A stretch of DNA of 64,000 bases, from positions 417,938,352 through 418,002,351 of the forward strand of contig NC_073692.1 of the NCBI RefSeq assembly GCF_029784155.1, read 5' to 3'. The stretch's first letter is position 1; every line of letters starts with the position of its first letter. This document shows, piece by piece, positions 43,925-53,864 of this stretch. This DNA is from Uranotaenia lowii (lineage: Eukaryota; Arthropoda; Insecta; Diptera; Culicidae). A model generated the notes under the pieces. The model was not told the origin of the DNA, did no database searches, and saw only the letters and a list, made by a program, of their open reading frames with translations. The translations under genes were made by a program, and so were the position numbers.

Positions 43925-44203
43925 TTTTTTTTCTTCGAGTTTGATGGCTGATACCTCTTTGCGTAGTAAATGTTTTGATTTTAAAATAGAGAAAGATTAT
44001 TTCTCAAAATTGAAATAAACTTCTTGAATCTATTAAGATATTTTATCATTAGAATTCTTCAGTGATACCTACATTTGTTTTGAATGTTATCATGGTTTTT
44101 TTTTTTTTTTTCAAGCAGTGTCTACTGCAAGAGAAACAAAATCTATGATTTTAGTAACAAATATTCTGAAATTTTATTCGGAAACTTTAATGAGAAATAA
44201 GCT
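43925..44203. other. Spacer between left arm and satellite
   Basis: AT-rich, includes a T16 run (44098-44113). No gene is seen. It has no clear inverted partner on the right side. Confidence 0.5.
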
Positions 44204-44590
44204 TCTGAAATCTGAATCTGAAATCTGAATCTGAAATCTGAATCTGAAATCTGAATCTGAAATCTGAATCTGAAATCTGAATCTGAAATCTGAATCTGAA
44301 ATCTGAATCTGAAATCTGAATCTGAAATCTGAATCTGAAATCTGAATCTGAAATCTGAATCTGAAATCTGAATCTGAAATCTGAATCTGAAATCTGAATC
44401 TGAAATCTGAATCTGAAATCTGAATCTGAAATCTGAATCTGAAATCTGAATCTGAAATCTGAATCTGAAATCTGAATCTGAAATCTGAATCTGAAATCTG
44501 AATCTGAAATCTGAATCTGAAATCTGAATCTGAAATCTGAATCTGAAATCTGAATCTGAAATCTGAATCTGAAATCTGAATCTGAAATCT
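44204..44590. repeat. 13-bp satellite, left part
   Basis: About 30 tandem copies of TGAATCTGAAATC, essentially perfect. The unit is itself a 6-mer plus a 7-mer (TGAATC + TGAAATC). It is cut at 44590 by the poly(A) end of the I-type element, and the same array resumes at 50913 in the same register. Confidence 0.97.
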
Positions 44591-44671
44591 TTTTTTTTTT
44601 TTTTCTGTACGTTTTATTTAACGAGGGATTAACATTCCGTTTTCACCCTCAGGAAATTTGATTTTTACAAA

Positions 44672-47600
44672 CTAAATTTGATTGAATATTCCACACTGTT
44701 TCAAAAATTGAATAACTTTTTTCTCCTTCTTTCGGTTGTTTGCAAGTTTTTCCGCTAGGCTGCCTCCGGGTAGCAGCATTCGTCTCTGATCTTCATATTT
44801 TAAGCAATCCAGTATTACGTGTTTTACCGTCAGTTCAACTCCACATGTTTCACATACCGGTGTTTCCGCTCGCTCCATAAGGTGTTTATGAGTTAACCAG
44901 GTGTGTCCAATCCTTAATCTAGTAAGGATTTTCTGTTCCTTCTTGTTGCTCCGATCTATCCATTTTTCCGTAGTTTGTTTTATTTCCTTTAGTTTGATAT
45001 TCTGCTGGTTTCGCCATCTCCGTTCGTGTTGCAGCTTCAACTCTTTTCTCACCCACTTAAGCGCGTCCGCTTTGGGAATTTTAGTAGTGTGTCTTTCTCC
45101 ATTCCTGCCCAGGTTTGCTAATCGGTCTGCCTCTTCATTACCATGAATACCAACATGGCTGGGGATCCAGACCATCGTAACGTTCTTAAGATTTCTTTGG
45201 TGAAGTATGCTTTGGATGATTGGGTGTTTGATGCTCGTTTCTAAGGCAGTCAGCACACTAGCAGAGTCGGTGTAAATAACCGTTGGTTCATTGGCTCTTT
45301 TGACTGCTACATCAATAGCGGTTGCTTCTGCAGAGAAAATTGAAAGTGTTTCAGGAAGATTTTTAAGGATGTTTTCCTCCGTCGGGTTAAAGATTCCAAA
45401 TCCTACTTGTCCGCGTGCAAGTGAGCCGTCAGTGTACACTTCTTTTCTGAAACGGTATTTCGTGTTTTTGAGGTTTGCAAATATGCTGACTGCTGATCTC
45501 TTGTTTCCACCAGTCTTAAACTGGTGTTTAATTGTCCAGTCTATTACAGGTGGTTTTTCGTTCCACTGTTTGGCAGTTTCGGTTCGGAGACGATAAATTG
45601 GAGGTATACGTTGATTGATTGTTTCAAATAATAGCTGATTAGCTCGGTTCAATAAGTAGTTTTCACTACAGTCTGCTCTCTCCGCTATCCATATTGCTTT
45701 CCTGGCCCAGTTCTCTGCTACCAGAAATGCAAAGGGAAGAACGCCATTTTCAACGTACAAAGCTTCTATTGGGGTTGAACAAAATGCACCAGATACTGTT
45801 CTCAACATATTATTGTAGGTCGTTTTGAGCGTCATAATATTTTCGGGCTCAAATATTTCCCATCCATAAAACAGTTTCGATATCACTGTTGCAAAACCGA
45901 TTTTAAGTAGAGTTTCTCTGCTTCCGAGACATGTTATTATTTTCAAGAAACGAATACGTGCTGAACATTCTTTCGTGAGCATTTTCAAATGATTGCTGGC
46001 ATTTCCTTTTTTGTTCATTAGTACTCCCAAGATTTTGGCTGTATTTGTTTGCTTGATCTCCGACCCATTGGCTATTAATTTTTGCATGCTCCCAAATCGA
46101 TGTCTGCCCTTAGTAACGGAACATGTATGTAACAAGGTGCTCTTTTTGGCGTTAATTGCGAATCCGTTCATTTCAGCCCATGTTAATATTCTATCAATTC
46201 CTTGCTGTAGTCTTTTACGACAAACTGCAACAAATTTGCTTCCACAAATTAATAAAATATCATCCGCATATATGAGCACGGAGATGGTTTTTGGTATGAA
46301 TCTGAATACATCATTTATAACTAGTATAAAGAGTGTGGGAGATAATACAGATCCTTGCGGTACTCCGGTTTCTTGAGGCCGATCGGAGGAGTAAGCCCCA
46401 CCAACTGCTACACAAAAAGTTCTATCTTTTAGAAAGTTTTTGATAACTTTGTACATTCGGTTGCCAACTTGAGCTTTTTGAAGTGCCCTTAGGATACCCG
46501 GCCTCCAAGTACGGTCAAATGCTTTGGACAGATCAAGCGAAACTAGTTCAGAGTGCAAATTGGCGTGTCGATGTTCTGTTAGTATATCCTTCAGTTGACT
46601 CAGATGGCTAGTAGTACCTTTACCACTTCTAAAAGCATGTTGATTTGGGTGTATTATTCTTCGATTTTCCAGCAATTGTTGTAGTCGTCGATTCACAATT
46701 CGCTCGTAAATTTTCCCCAAACAAGACGTAAGAGCAATTGGTCTGAAACTATTCAATTCTCCTGGTTTTGGTATGGGAATTATTACACTTTTTCTCCACT
46801 CCATCGGATATTCGCCTTGTTGCCAGAGCTTGTTAAAAACTTCCAGCACAACTTTTTTCGCTTCTGGGGGCATATTTTTGATCATACTGTAAGTTATGTC
46901 ATCCAAACCAGTAGATTTGCCAGCGCATTTGCTGAGCGCGGCTGTCAGTTCTGTCCCTGTGAAATCTTTGTCCATATCTCGGTTACACGGTATGGATGGT
47001 GGTGGTATGTAGTTAGTTTCTTTTAATGTTTCAGAATAATCACTTGCAGTGAAACTTTTTTCAAAAACATCTGCAAGGTGCGTTGCTATTTGTTGTGGGT
47101 TATCTGTAAATTTCCCTTCAATAGTCATCCGTCTTGTGCGGTTGGCTTTGCGTCCAGTTATTTTGCTGAACTTATGCCACATTTCCGAGGCAGGAGTTGA
47201 TGGATTAAATGAAGAACAGAAATCATTCCATGCTTCATGTTTGCCCTTTTCTACGGCTGTTCTTGCTTCTGCTCTTGCTTTCCGGAAGTCTTCATTTCGA
47301 GCTATCCACTCGCTAGATGTCTTGTCGGTTCTTCGTAGAATTTTCCATTTGTCTTTACGGTGTTGAATGAGTGTACCAATTTCTTCACTCCACCATGCAG
47401 CATATTTAGAAGCAGTTTTTCCGGTTGTACGCGGTATCGAACGTTTAGCAGTTTGGAAAATGGTTTGAGTGATGTTATTTATATTGGGATGAGAAATGGA
47501 CAGAAGTTCATCACTGATTTCTTGTGTATACTGCTCCCAGTTCGCTTCTTTTAGTTTCCATTTTTTTACTGCCGGGACCGTAGGACAGGTGCTATCAAGC

Positions 47601-48769
47601 TCTATTGATATAGGGACGTGATCACTATTGCTTGGGTCTGTAAAGGTGGACCATTTAAATCTTCCGATTATAGTTGTTGAAGCAAATGTGATATCAATGG
47701 CGGTGTCTTGGTTATTCTGGTGGGGACTGAACCTGGTTTTAGATCCGTCATTTAGCGGTGCCATTTCATGATCAGCTGCCCACTTGGCAACAGTTTCACC
47801 CATGTTGTTGGTGAAATTGTCCCAAGTGAAATGTCTGCTATTGAAATCTCCTCCAACAAGGTATGGGGGGGAGAGATTGGACATCAGATCTCTCAACGCC
47901 CTGTCCGCTGTGTTGTAATAGCCTGACTTGAAATGGTTGTATGTACAAATCAGAGTTACTTTCACTGGGGAAAGTAGTCTGACTGATACCGCTGGGATTT
48001 CCGTCTCTATATCGATCAGTTCGTGAGGCACTTCTTTTAGAATACACATGACAGCTGGACCTCTCCTTCTACCCGGACAAAATTTGGATGTGTACACGTT
48101 ATAGTTTTTAGTCAGCAGGGCACTGTAGTTGTCTGTCATGGTTTCCTGTAGCATTATACAAATTGGCAACTTACCCCAGATCATCCGTGTTAGTTCCGCC
48201 TCGTTACACCAGAAACCACGAACATTCCATTGAAGGACAAGGAACTGTCCTTGGGAACGAACGGGCTTTGGTGATACTTGCATGGGTGCTGGGTTTCTGG
48301 GAACGGGTCCTCTGCTCGTACCTTCGCCGGGATCCCCTCTAGGTGTCGTGTGGATGTGTCGTACTGTCGGTTGGTTGATGTTCAATGGACGTAGCAGAGT
48401 GGGGAATGACCTGGGGAATTGATTCGCATTTGATACTGTTCGGAAAGTTGAGTTAGAGGAACTTACCCGCAAGTGTCCCGGGTGCCCCCGTACGACACAC
48501 TCCCGACGCACATCTGGCGTCCCAGGATCATGTCGGGCAGTCGACGGGGGGCGAAGGCTTTGGGACAACGTTGCCCCCACCGAGGAAGTGGAGGTCGGAT
48601 CACCTTCAACAGGTATGAGGATAGCGTCCTGGATGGATACCGATCGCTTCCACATATTACCGAGGGACTGATGCTCAAGTCCCTCGAACCTCAGGTGGGG
48701 TGGAATCTCCTCCTGGCTGATGTTGTAGTTGGAAGGTTGTTTAGTGGTTGGTGATGGTTGGTTCAGCAA
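44672..48769 (-). CDS. I-type ORF2: endonuclease, reverse transcriptase, RNase H
   Basis: Intact frame of 1365 codons. About 1-170 is a Ser/Pro-rich extension not usual in the domain core. About 175-400 is APE-type endonuclease: LQWNVRGF, LQETMTD, GGDFNSRHFTWD, IDITFAS, SDHVPI. About 620-880 is reverse transcriptase: NSFRPIALTSCLGK, VSLDLSKAFDRTW (motif A), GVPQGSVLSP (motif B), YADDILLI (motif C). About 1140-1265 is RNase H: VYTDGS, AEATAI, IYTDSAS, WIPSHVGIHGNEEADRLA, giving the D-E-D-D set. The C-terminus has a zinc-type motif, CETCG...HVILDC. All catalytic residues I can check are present, so this may be an active enzyme. The minus-strand ATG at 48769 is the first in frame after the ORF1 stop. 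Confidence 0.92.
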   Translation of the reverse strand: MLNQPSPTTKQPSNYNISQEEIPPHLRFEGLEHQSLGNMWKRSVSIQDAILIPVEGDPTSTSSVGATLSQSLRPPSTARHDPGTPDVRRECVVRGHPGHLRVSSSNSTFRTVSNANQFPRSFPTLLRPLNINQPTVRHIHTTPRGDPGEGTSRGPVPRNPAPMQVSPKPVRSQGQFLVLQWNVRGFWCNEAELTRMIWGKLPICIMLQETMTDNYSALLTKNYNVYTSKFCPGRRRGPAVMCILKEVPHELIDIETEIPAVSVRLLSPVKVTLICTYNHFKSGYYNTADRALRDLMSNLSPPYLVGGDFNSRHFTWDNFTNNMGETVAKWAADHEMAPLNDGSKTRFSPHQNNQDTAIDITFASTTIIGRFKWSTFTDPSNSDHVPISIELDSTCPTVPAVKKWKLKEANWEQYTQEISDELLSISHPNINNITQTIFQTAKRSIPRTTGKTASKYAAWWSEEIGTLIQHRKDKWKILRRTDKTSSEWIARNEDFRKARAEARTAVEKGKHEAWNDFCSSFNPSTPASEMWHKFSKITGRKANRTRRMTIEGKFTDNPQQIATHLADVFEKSFTASDYSETLKETNYIPPPSIPCNRDMDKDFTGTELTAALSKCAGKSTGLDDITYSMIKNMPPEAKKVVLEVFNKLWQQGEYPMEWRKSVIIPIPKPGELNSFRPIALTSCLGKIYERIVNRRLQQLLENRRIIHPNQHAFRSGKGTTSHLSQLKDILTEHRHANLHSELVSLDLSKAFDRTWRPGILRALQKAQVGNRMYKVIKNFLKDRTFCVAVGGAYSSDRPQETGVPQGSVLSPTLFILVINDVFRFIPKTISVLIYADDILLICGSKFVAVCRKRLQQGIDRILTWAEMNGFAINAKKSTLLHTCSVTKGRHRFGSMQKLIANGSEIKQTNTAKILGVLMNKKGNASNHLKMLTKECSARIRFLKIITCLGSRETLLKIGFATVISKLFYGWEIFEPENIMTLKTTYNNMLRTVSGAFCSTPIEALYVENGVLPFAFLVAENWARKAIWIAERADCSENYLLNRANQLLFETINQRIPPIYRLRTETAKQWNEKPPVIDWTIKHQFKTGGNKRSAVSIFANLKNTKYRFRKEVYTDGSLARGQVGFGIFNPTEENILKNLPETLSIFSAEATAIDVAVKRANEPTVIYTDSASVLTALETSIKHPIIQSILHQRNLKNVTMVWIPSHVGIHGNEEADRLANLGRNGERHTTKIPKADALKWVRKELKLQHERRWRNQQNIKLKEIKQTTEKWIDRSNKKEQKILTRLRIGHTWLTHKHLMERAETPVCETCGVELTVKHVILDCLKYEDQRRMLLPGGSLAEKLANNRKKEKKVIQFLKQCGIFNQI

Positions 48770-48824
48770 AATGTTTGGTGACGTGGGATTGGTGGTGGCT
48801 GTAGTAGAATTGGTTTCGTTGGTC

Positions 48825-50280
48825 TTAGCTACGAAAAAACTTCCCTTTGGTTGTGGGGGTCGTTTGATTCGTGGTTTCTTCGTCTTCTTCGGACGAAAGT
48901 TGGACTTCTTCCATGCTTTCGTCTCCTTGGTTTCGGCTTTGTTTTATTGTTTTACAGGTTGTCTTTTCTGCCAGGGGAGATTGTGGTCCTCGTTTTCCAG
49001 TGCATTTCTTGTCGGTTGAGGGGTTAGCTTGCATTTTCCTGGATTGCCTGGTAAAGGGTTTTTGCGCCTGTGAACTTTCTGGTTGTTCTGTTTGCTGCTG
49101 GTTTGTTGTAGGTGTTGCGTTCTGTGATCTGCTTAAAGGAGTTGCTGATCGACTGCGGTCTTTTGCAGGGGTAGTGAGAGTTGGAGCCAAATTATTGTCG
49201 CGGAAATAGGTTTGCACCTTTTCTTTGAAAATTTTGTGTTCTAAAGCCATTTTTTCGGTTTTCTCTGGTTAGTTGTTCGATTGTTGAAGTTAGTTTTTGT
49301 ACATTTTCCATTAAGTTTTCAATTATCTTGTCTTTTTTGGCACTGTCGTCATCGGTGACCGACGCATAGGTGGGTTTGGCATTAAGCGGGCCAACCCTTT
49401 TCCGAGCTTCTGCCCAGGAAATAGACTCATCCGTTTTGCAACGAATGACCGCTTCCTCATGGCGATATAACGGACATTTACGTCCCGCCGCGGAGTGCTC
49501 GTTATTACCTTCAGGGCAATGCGGACAACGGAAGGTTTCTGTGCAACTGTTGTCTGTGTTGGAGTGGTTTCCTGCACAACGTGTACAACGTGTGGCCTGC
49601 TCGCAACGTTTTTTCGTGTGACGATAATTTAAACAGTTTTTGCAAAACATCGGACTTTCGTAGTATGTCCGAATGGACACTTTGATCCATCCAAAGTAGA
49701 TTTCTTTGGGCAGTCTTGTACTGCTAAATGTTAAAACCATCATTGGTGTGTTGGTTAGTTGTTTGTCGACAAATTTCTTGATTTTTCTAACTCCTATCAC
49801 TCCCTGATTCTTAAGTTGATTGAGAATTTCTTCCTCTTTTATGTCGGTTGATTCTTGGAGGTATACCATACCAAGAGTTTTGTTGAGTCCAGGATGATCA
49901 ATAATTTCAATAGTAGTGTTGGTATCCAGTTGTTTAATTTTTTTCAGGTCTTCCGCAAGCTGAATATTGTAGGTACTTAGCGTCCAACTAAGTCCCTTAC
50001 TATCAATCGCCATTTCGATTTCTTTTCTGAGTGGTTTTCCGATTTTTGCCTCCACGACTGACGCGAACCAAAACGGATTTTTCGGCAGCGGTGTGGGGTT
50101 TTCTCCAGGCCTTTGAACTTTCAGAAATATTTTGCGACCGTCGAATGTTGACGAACGCATATACGGGGGGATGGGGGATGAATCCACAGCATTGGTGGAC
50201 CCCCCACCCCCAGGGGGTGCGCCATCCATGGCGCAGAAAGTTACTTCAATTTTTCCACTATTTTGATTATTTTGAATCAA
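48825..50280 (-). pseudogene. I-type ORF1 (gag-like) with one frameshift
   Basis: The first part, 50280-49192 in one frame, holds the nucleic-acid-binding region with CKNCLNYRHTKKRC (C-x2-C-x4-H-x4-C), CTRCAGNHSNTDNSC and CPHCPEGNNEHSAAGRKC, three knuckle-type motifs. It is followed by a helical segment (NVQKLTSTIEQLTREN). At the A6 tract (T6 at 49250-49255) the sensible reading moves to the next frame. It continues as MALEHKIFKEKVQTYFRD and a Ser/Thr/Gln-rich acidic tail to the stop at 48825. With five A instead of six the frame would be continuous, about 485 codons. The cause is a mutation, a sequencing error or, less likely, a programmed shift. The 362-codon product that ends at 49192 still has all knuckles. 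Confidence 0.82.
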
Positions 50281-50912
50281 ATGTCGAACGAAAACACCAA
50301 AGGAGAAAGGGGGGGAGGAATTAAACCCTTAGAAACCCGATTTGGACCCTTCCCAGTGATTTCTACACTTTTTCACAAATTTTCTTTTTCGATTTCCGAA
50401 TTTCAATTATTGTGTTGCTACTATTTCGAACACCACTGTAAAGCGATGCCGAATTATGGCAACGAGCTTTCGAGTAGCTAAGACACAAGACACTGCTCGA
50501 AAAAAGTCGAGCTATTGCTTATAGCGCACACTCTCTACTCTCTATTTATTTCCCAAGCACTTTTGTTGTATTAGTGGCCACTCCTGTTGGGGCAAGGTTT
50601 GCTTGAAGCAAGCTTCCCCAATGACACTACCACTGATACACACACTTCCCGGTATTTGTTTTTATTGGGGATCGCGCGGACACCAATTGAATCGATTCAC
50701 CCAATACCGTTCAAAATACCAGAAAGTTTAATTCGAAATAGTTCGTAATCCGCACCAAACACTAAATCGCGCCGTTTTTCGGAATGTTGTCGTTACGATC
50801 ACACGTAAGTACAACCGTCATAAACATCCATAAAGGATTCAAAACATCCCAATAACCGGCCAAAAACTCGGAGCAAAAAAACAATAGTACATCTGACTTT
50901 TCTAGGGCAACC

Positions 50913-53272
50913 ATCTGAATCTGAAATCTGAATCTGAAATCTGAATCTGAAATCTGAATCTGAAATCTGAATCTGAAATCTGAATCTGAAATCTGAATCT
51001 GAAATCTGAATCTGAAATCTGAATCTGAAATCTGAATCTGAAATCTGAATCTGAAATCTGAATCTGAAATCTGAATCTGAAATCTGAATCTGAAATCTGA
51101 ATCTGAAATCTGAATCTGAAATCTGAATCGGAAATCTGAAATCTGAATCTGAAATCTGAATCTGAAATCTGAATCTGAAATCTGAATCTGAAATCTGAAT
51201 CTGAAATCTGAATCTGAAATCTGAATCTGAAATCTGAATCTGAAATCTGAATCTGAAATCTGAATCTGAAATCTGAATCTGAAATCTGAATCTGAAATCT
51301 GAATCTGAAATCTGAATCTGAAATCTGAATCTGAAATCTGAATCTGAAATCTGAATCTGAAATCTGAATCTGAAATCTGAATCTGAAATCTGAATCTGAA
51401 ATCTGAATCTGAAATCTGAATCTGAAATCTGAATCTGAAATCTGAATCTGAAATCTGAATCTGAAATCTGAATCTGAAATCTGAATCTGAAATCTGAATC
51501 TGAAATCTGAATCTGAAATCTGAATCTGAAATCTGAATCTGAAATCTGAATCTGAAATCTGAATCTGAAATCTGAATCTGAAATCTGAATCTGAAATCTG
51601 AATCTGAAATCTGAATCTGAAATCTGAATCTGAAATCTGAATCTGAAATCTGAATCTGAAATCTGAATCTGAAATCTGAATCTGAAATCTGAATCTGAAA
51701 TCTGAATCTGAAATCTGAATCTGAAATCTGAATCTGAAATCTGAATCTGAAATCTGAATCTGAAATCTGAATCTGAAATCTGAATCTGAAATCTGAATCT
51801 GAAATCTGAATCTGAAATCTGAATCTGAAATCTGAATCTGAAATCTGAATCTGAAATCTGAATCTGAAATCTGAATCTGAAATCTGAATCTGAAATCTGA
51901 ATCTAAAATCTGAATCTGAAATCTGAATCTGAAATCTGAATCTGAAATCTGAATCTGAAATCTGAATCTGAAATCTGAATCTGAAATCTGAATCTGAAAT
52001 CTGAATCTGAAATCTGAATCTGAAATCTGAATCTGAAATCTGAATCTGAAATCTGAATCTGAAATCTGAATCTGAAATCTGAATCTGAAATCTGAATCTG
52101 AAATCTGAATCTGAAATCTGAATCTGAAATCTGAATCTGAAATCTGAATCTGAAATCTGAATCTGAAATCTGAATCTGAAATCTGAATCTGAAATCTGAA
52201 TCTGAAATCTGAATCTGAAATCTGAATCTGAAATCTGAATCTGAAATCTGAATCTGAAATCTGAATCTGAAATCTGAATCTGAAATCTGAATCTGAAATC
52301 TGAATCTGAAATCTGAATCTGAAATCTGAATCTGAAATCTGAATCTGAAATCTGAATCTGAAATCTGAATCTGAAATCTGAATCTGAAATCTGAATCTGA
52401 AATCTGAATCTGAAATCTGAATCTGAAATCTGAATCTGAAATCTGAATCTGAAATCTGAATCTGAAATCTGAATCTGAAATCTGAATCTGAAATCTGAAT
52501 CTGAAATCTGAATCTGAAATCTGAATCTGAAATCTGAATCTGAAATCTGAATCTGAAATCTGAATCTGAAATCTGAATCTGAAATCTGAATCTGAAATCT
52601 GAATCTGAAATCTGAATCTGAAATCTGAATCTGAAATCTGAATCTGAAATCTGAATCTGAAATCTGAATCTGAAATCTGAATCTGAAATCTGAATCTGAA
52701 ATCTGAATCTGAAATCTGAATCTGAAATCTGAATCTGAAATCTGAATCTGAAATCTGAATCGGAAATCTGAATCTGAAATCTGAATCTGAAATCTGAATC
52801 TGAAATCTGAATCTGAAATCTGAATCTGAAATCTGAATCTGAAATCTGAATCTGAAATCTGAATCTGAAATCTGAATCTGAAATCTGAATCTGAAATCTG
52901 AATCTGAAATCTGAAATCTGAATCTGAAATCTGAAATCTGAATCTGAAATCTGAATCTGAAATCTGAATCTAAAATGTGAAATCTGAATCTGAAATCTGA
53001 ATCTGAAATCTGAATCTGAAATCTGAATCTGAAATCTGAATCTGAAATCTGAATCTGAAATCTGAATCTGAAATCTGAATCTGAAATCTGAATCTGAAAT
53101 CTGAATCTGAAATCTGAATCTGAAATCTGAATCTGAAATCTGAATCTGAAATCTGAATCTGAAATCTGAATCTGAAATCTGAATCTGAAATCTGAATCTG
53201 AAATCTGGATCTAAAATCTGAAATCTGTAATCTGAAATTTGAAATCAGCAATCTGAATCTGAATCTGGAATC
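50913..53272. repeat. 13-bp satellite, right part
   Basis: About 175 further copies of TGAATCTGAAATC in the same orientation as 44204-44590. The array is almost perfect; variants include TGAATCGGAAATC (about 51128, 52760), TAAAATC (about 51904, 52972), and places where one 6-mer is lost (about 51130, 52911, 52931). The last 60 bp are degenerate. Because 13 is not a multiple of 3, a 110-codon minus frame with SDFRFRFQIQI repeats runs through it; that is not a gene. The array before the I insertion was about 2.7 kb. Confidence 0.97.
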
Positions 53273-53318
53273 ATGTACGTGAACTTTAGAAATGTTGCCC
53301 ATCCATTAAAATATTTAT

Positions 53319-53755
53319 GTATGTATGTATGTATGTTGGTAATCCACCATGGGTGCACGGATTCACCGCAGTTTCTGCCAAAGTATGGGTTCACATACAT
53401 TCCTTAGATTATTAGGTTCGACAAATCTCCAATGCAGCGCGCCACCATACCCGGCGTTATGTGGTGAATGTATTGCGTGTGTTGATGTAGGTATATTTTG
53501 GAAGAATGAATCAATCAGGTGGGCTAGTTTACTTACAGGTATTCCGGCATCCGTGTATATACCTGGCCAGCTGGCAACTGATTGAACATTCCAATTATAT
53601 AGTCAGTTATATAATGAAACACATCTTACCTGTCGGCCCGCTTATGGGATTCGAACCCAAAAGTTTTTCTTGCCGATACCGGGAATCGAACCCAGTACGC
53701 CTGGCGTACCAATACCAGACTCGCACCAGCCTATCCACTAGACCACATCGGCGAT
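53319..53755 (-). mobile_element. tRNA-derived SINE with 27-bp target duplications
   Basis: 437 bp on the minus strand, flanked by a perfect 27-bp direct repeat beginning ATGTTGCCCATCCATTAAAA (53292-53318 and 53756-53782). The head (53752-53672) is tRNA-like: acceptor halves GCCGATG/TATCGGC pair, A box TGGTCTAGTGG, T arm CTGGGTTCGATTCCCGG with B box GGTTCGATTCC. Immediately downstream is a second B-box-like T arm, TTGGGTTCGAATCCCATAA. The 3' end is a CATA microsatellite (plus-strand 53319-53335), as for SINEs mobilised by non-poly(A) LINEs. The anticodon arm is degenerate. The family is not identified. Confidence 0.88.
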
Positions 53756-53782
53756 ATGTTGCCCATCCATTAAAATATTTAT

Positions 53783-53864
53783 AATATAAAATATCAAAAA
53801 AGATTCAAGAAATACCTACAACAATAAAACATTCATTTCGTTATCAGCATCAGCACAATCAATC
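53783..53864. other. Spacer between SINE and right arm
   Basis: Short AT-rich piece; nothing recognised. Confidence 0.5.

Larger units (their letters stand above)
44591..50912 (-). mobile_element. I-clade-type non-LTR retrotransposon, full length, in the satellite
   Basis: 6.3 kb on the minus strand: 5' UTR of about 630 bp (50912-50281), ORF1 (50280-48825, one frameshift), a 55-bp gap, ORF2 (48769-44672), a short 3' UTR and an A14 tail (T-run 44591-44604). It is inserted into the 13-bp satellite. Left and right flanks share the 17-bp ATCTGAATCTGAAATCT (44574-44590 and 50913-50929), compatible with a target duplication but ambiguous in a repeat (4 bp would also fit). RNase H in ORF2 and knuckles in ORF1 fit the I group; a related RNase-H-bearing clade is possible. 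Confidence 0.88.

Noticed and set aside
44901..48754. Plus-strand frames of 64-127 codons over the I element
   Set aside because: Antisense shadows of ORF2.
52970..53302. 110-codon minus frame with SDFRFRFQIQI repeats
   Set aside because: Translation of the 13-bp satellite; no start context or non-repeat portion.
53672..53752. Functional tRNA gene on the minus strand
   Set aside because: Acceptor and T arms pair, but the anticodon arm is weak and the whole unit has SINE features (27-bp duplications, microsatellite tail, extra B box).
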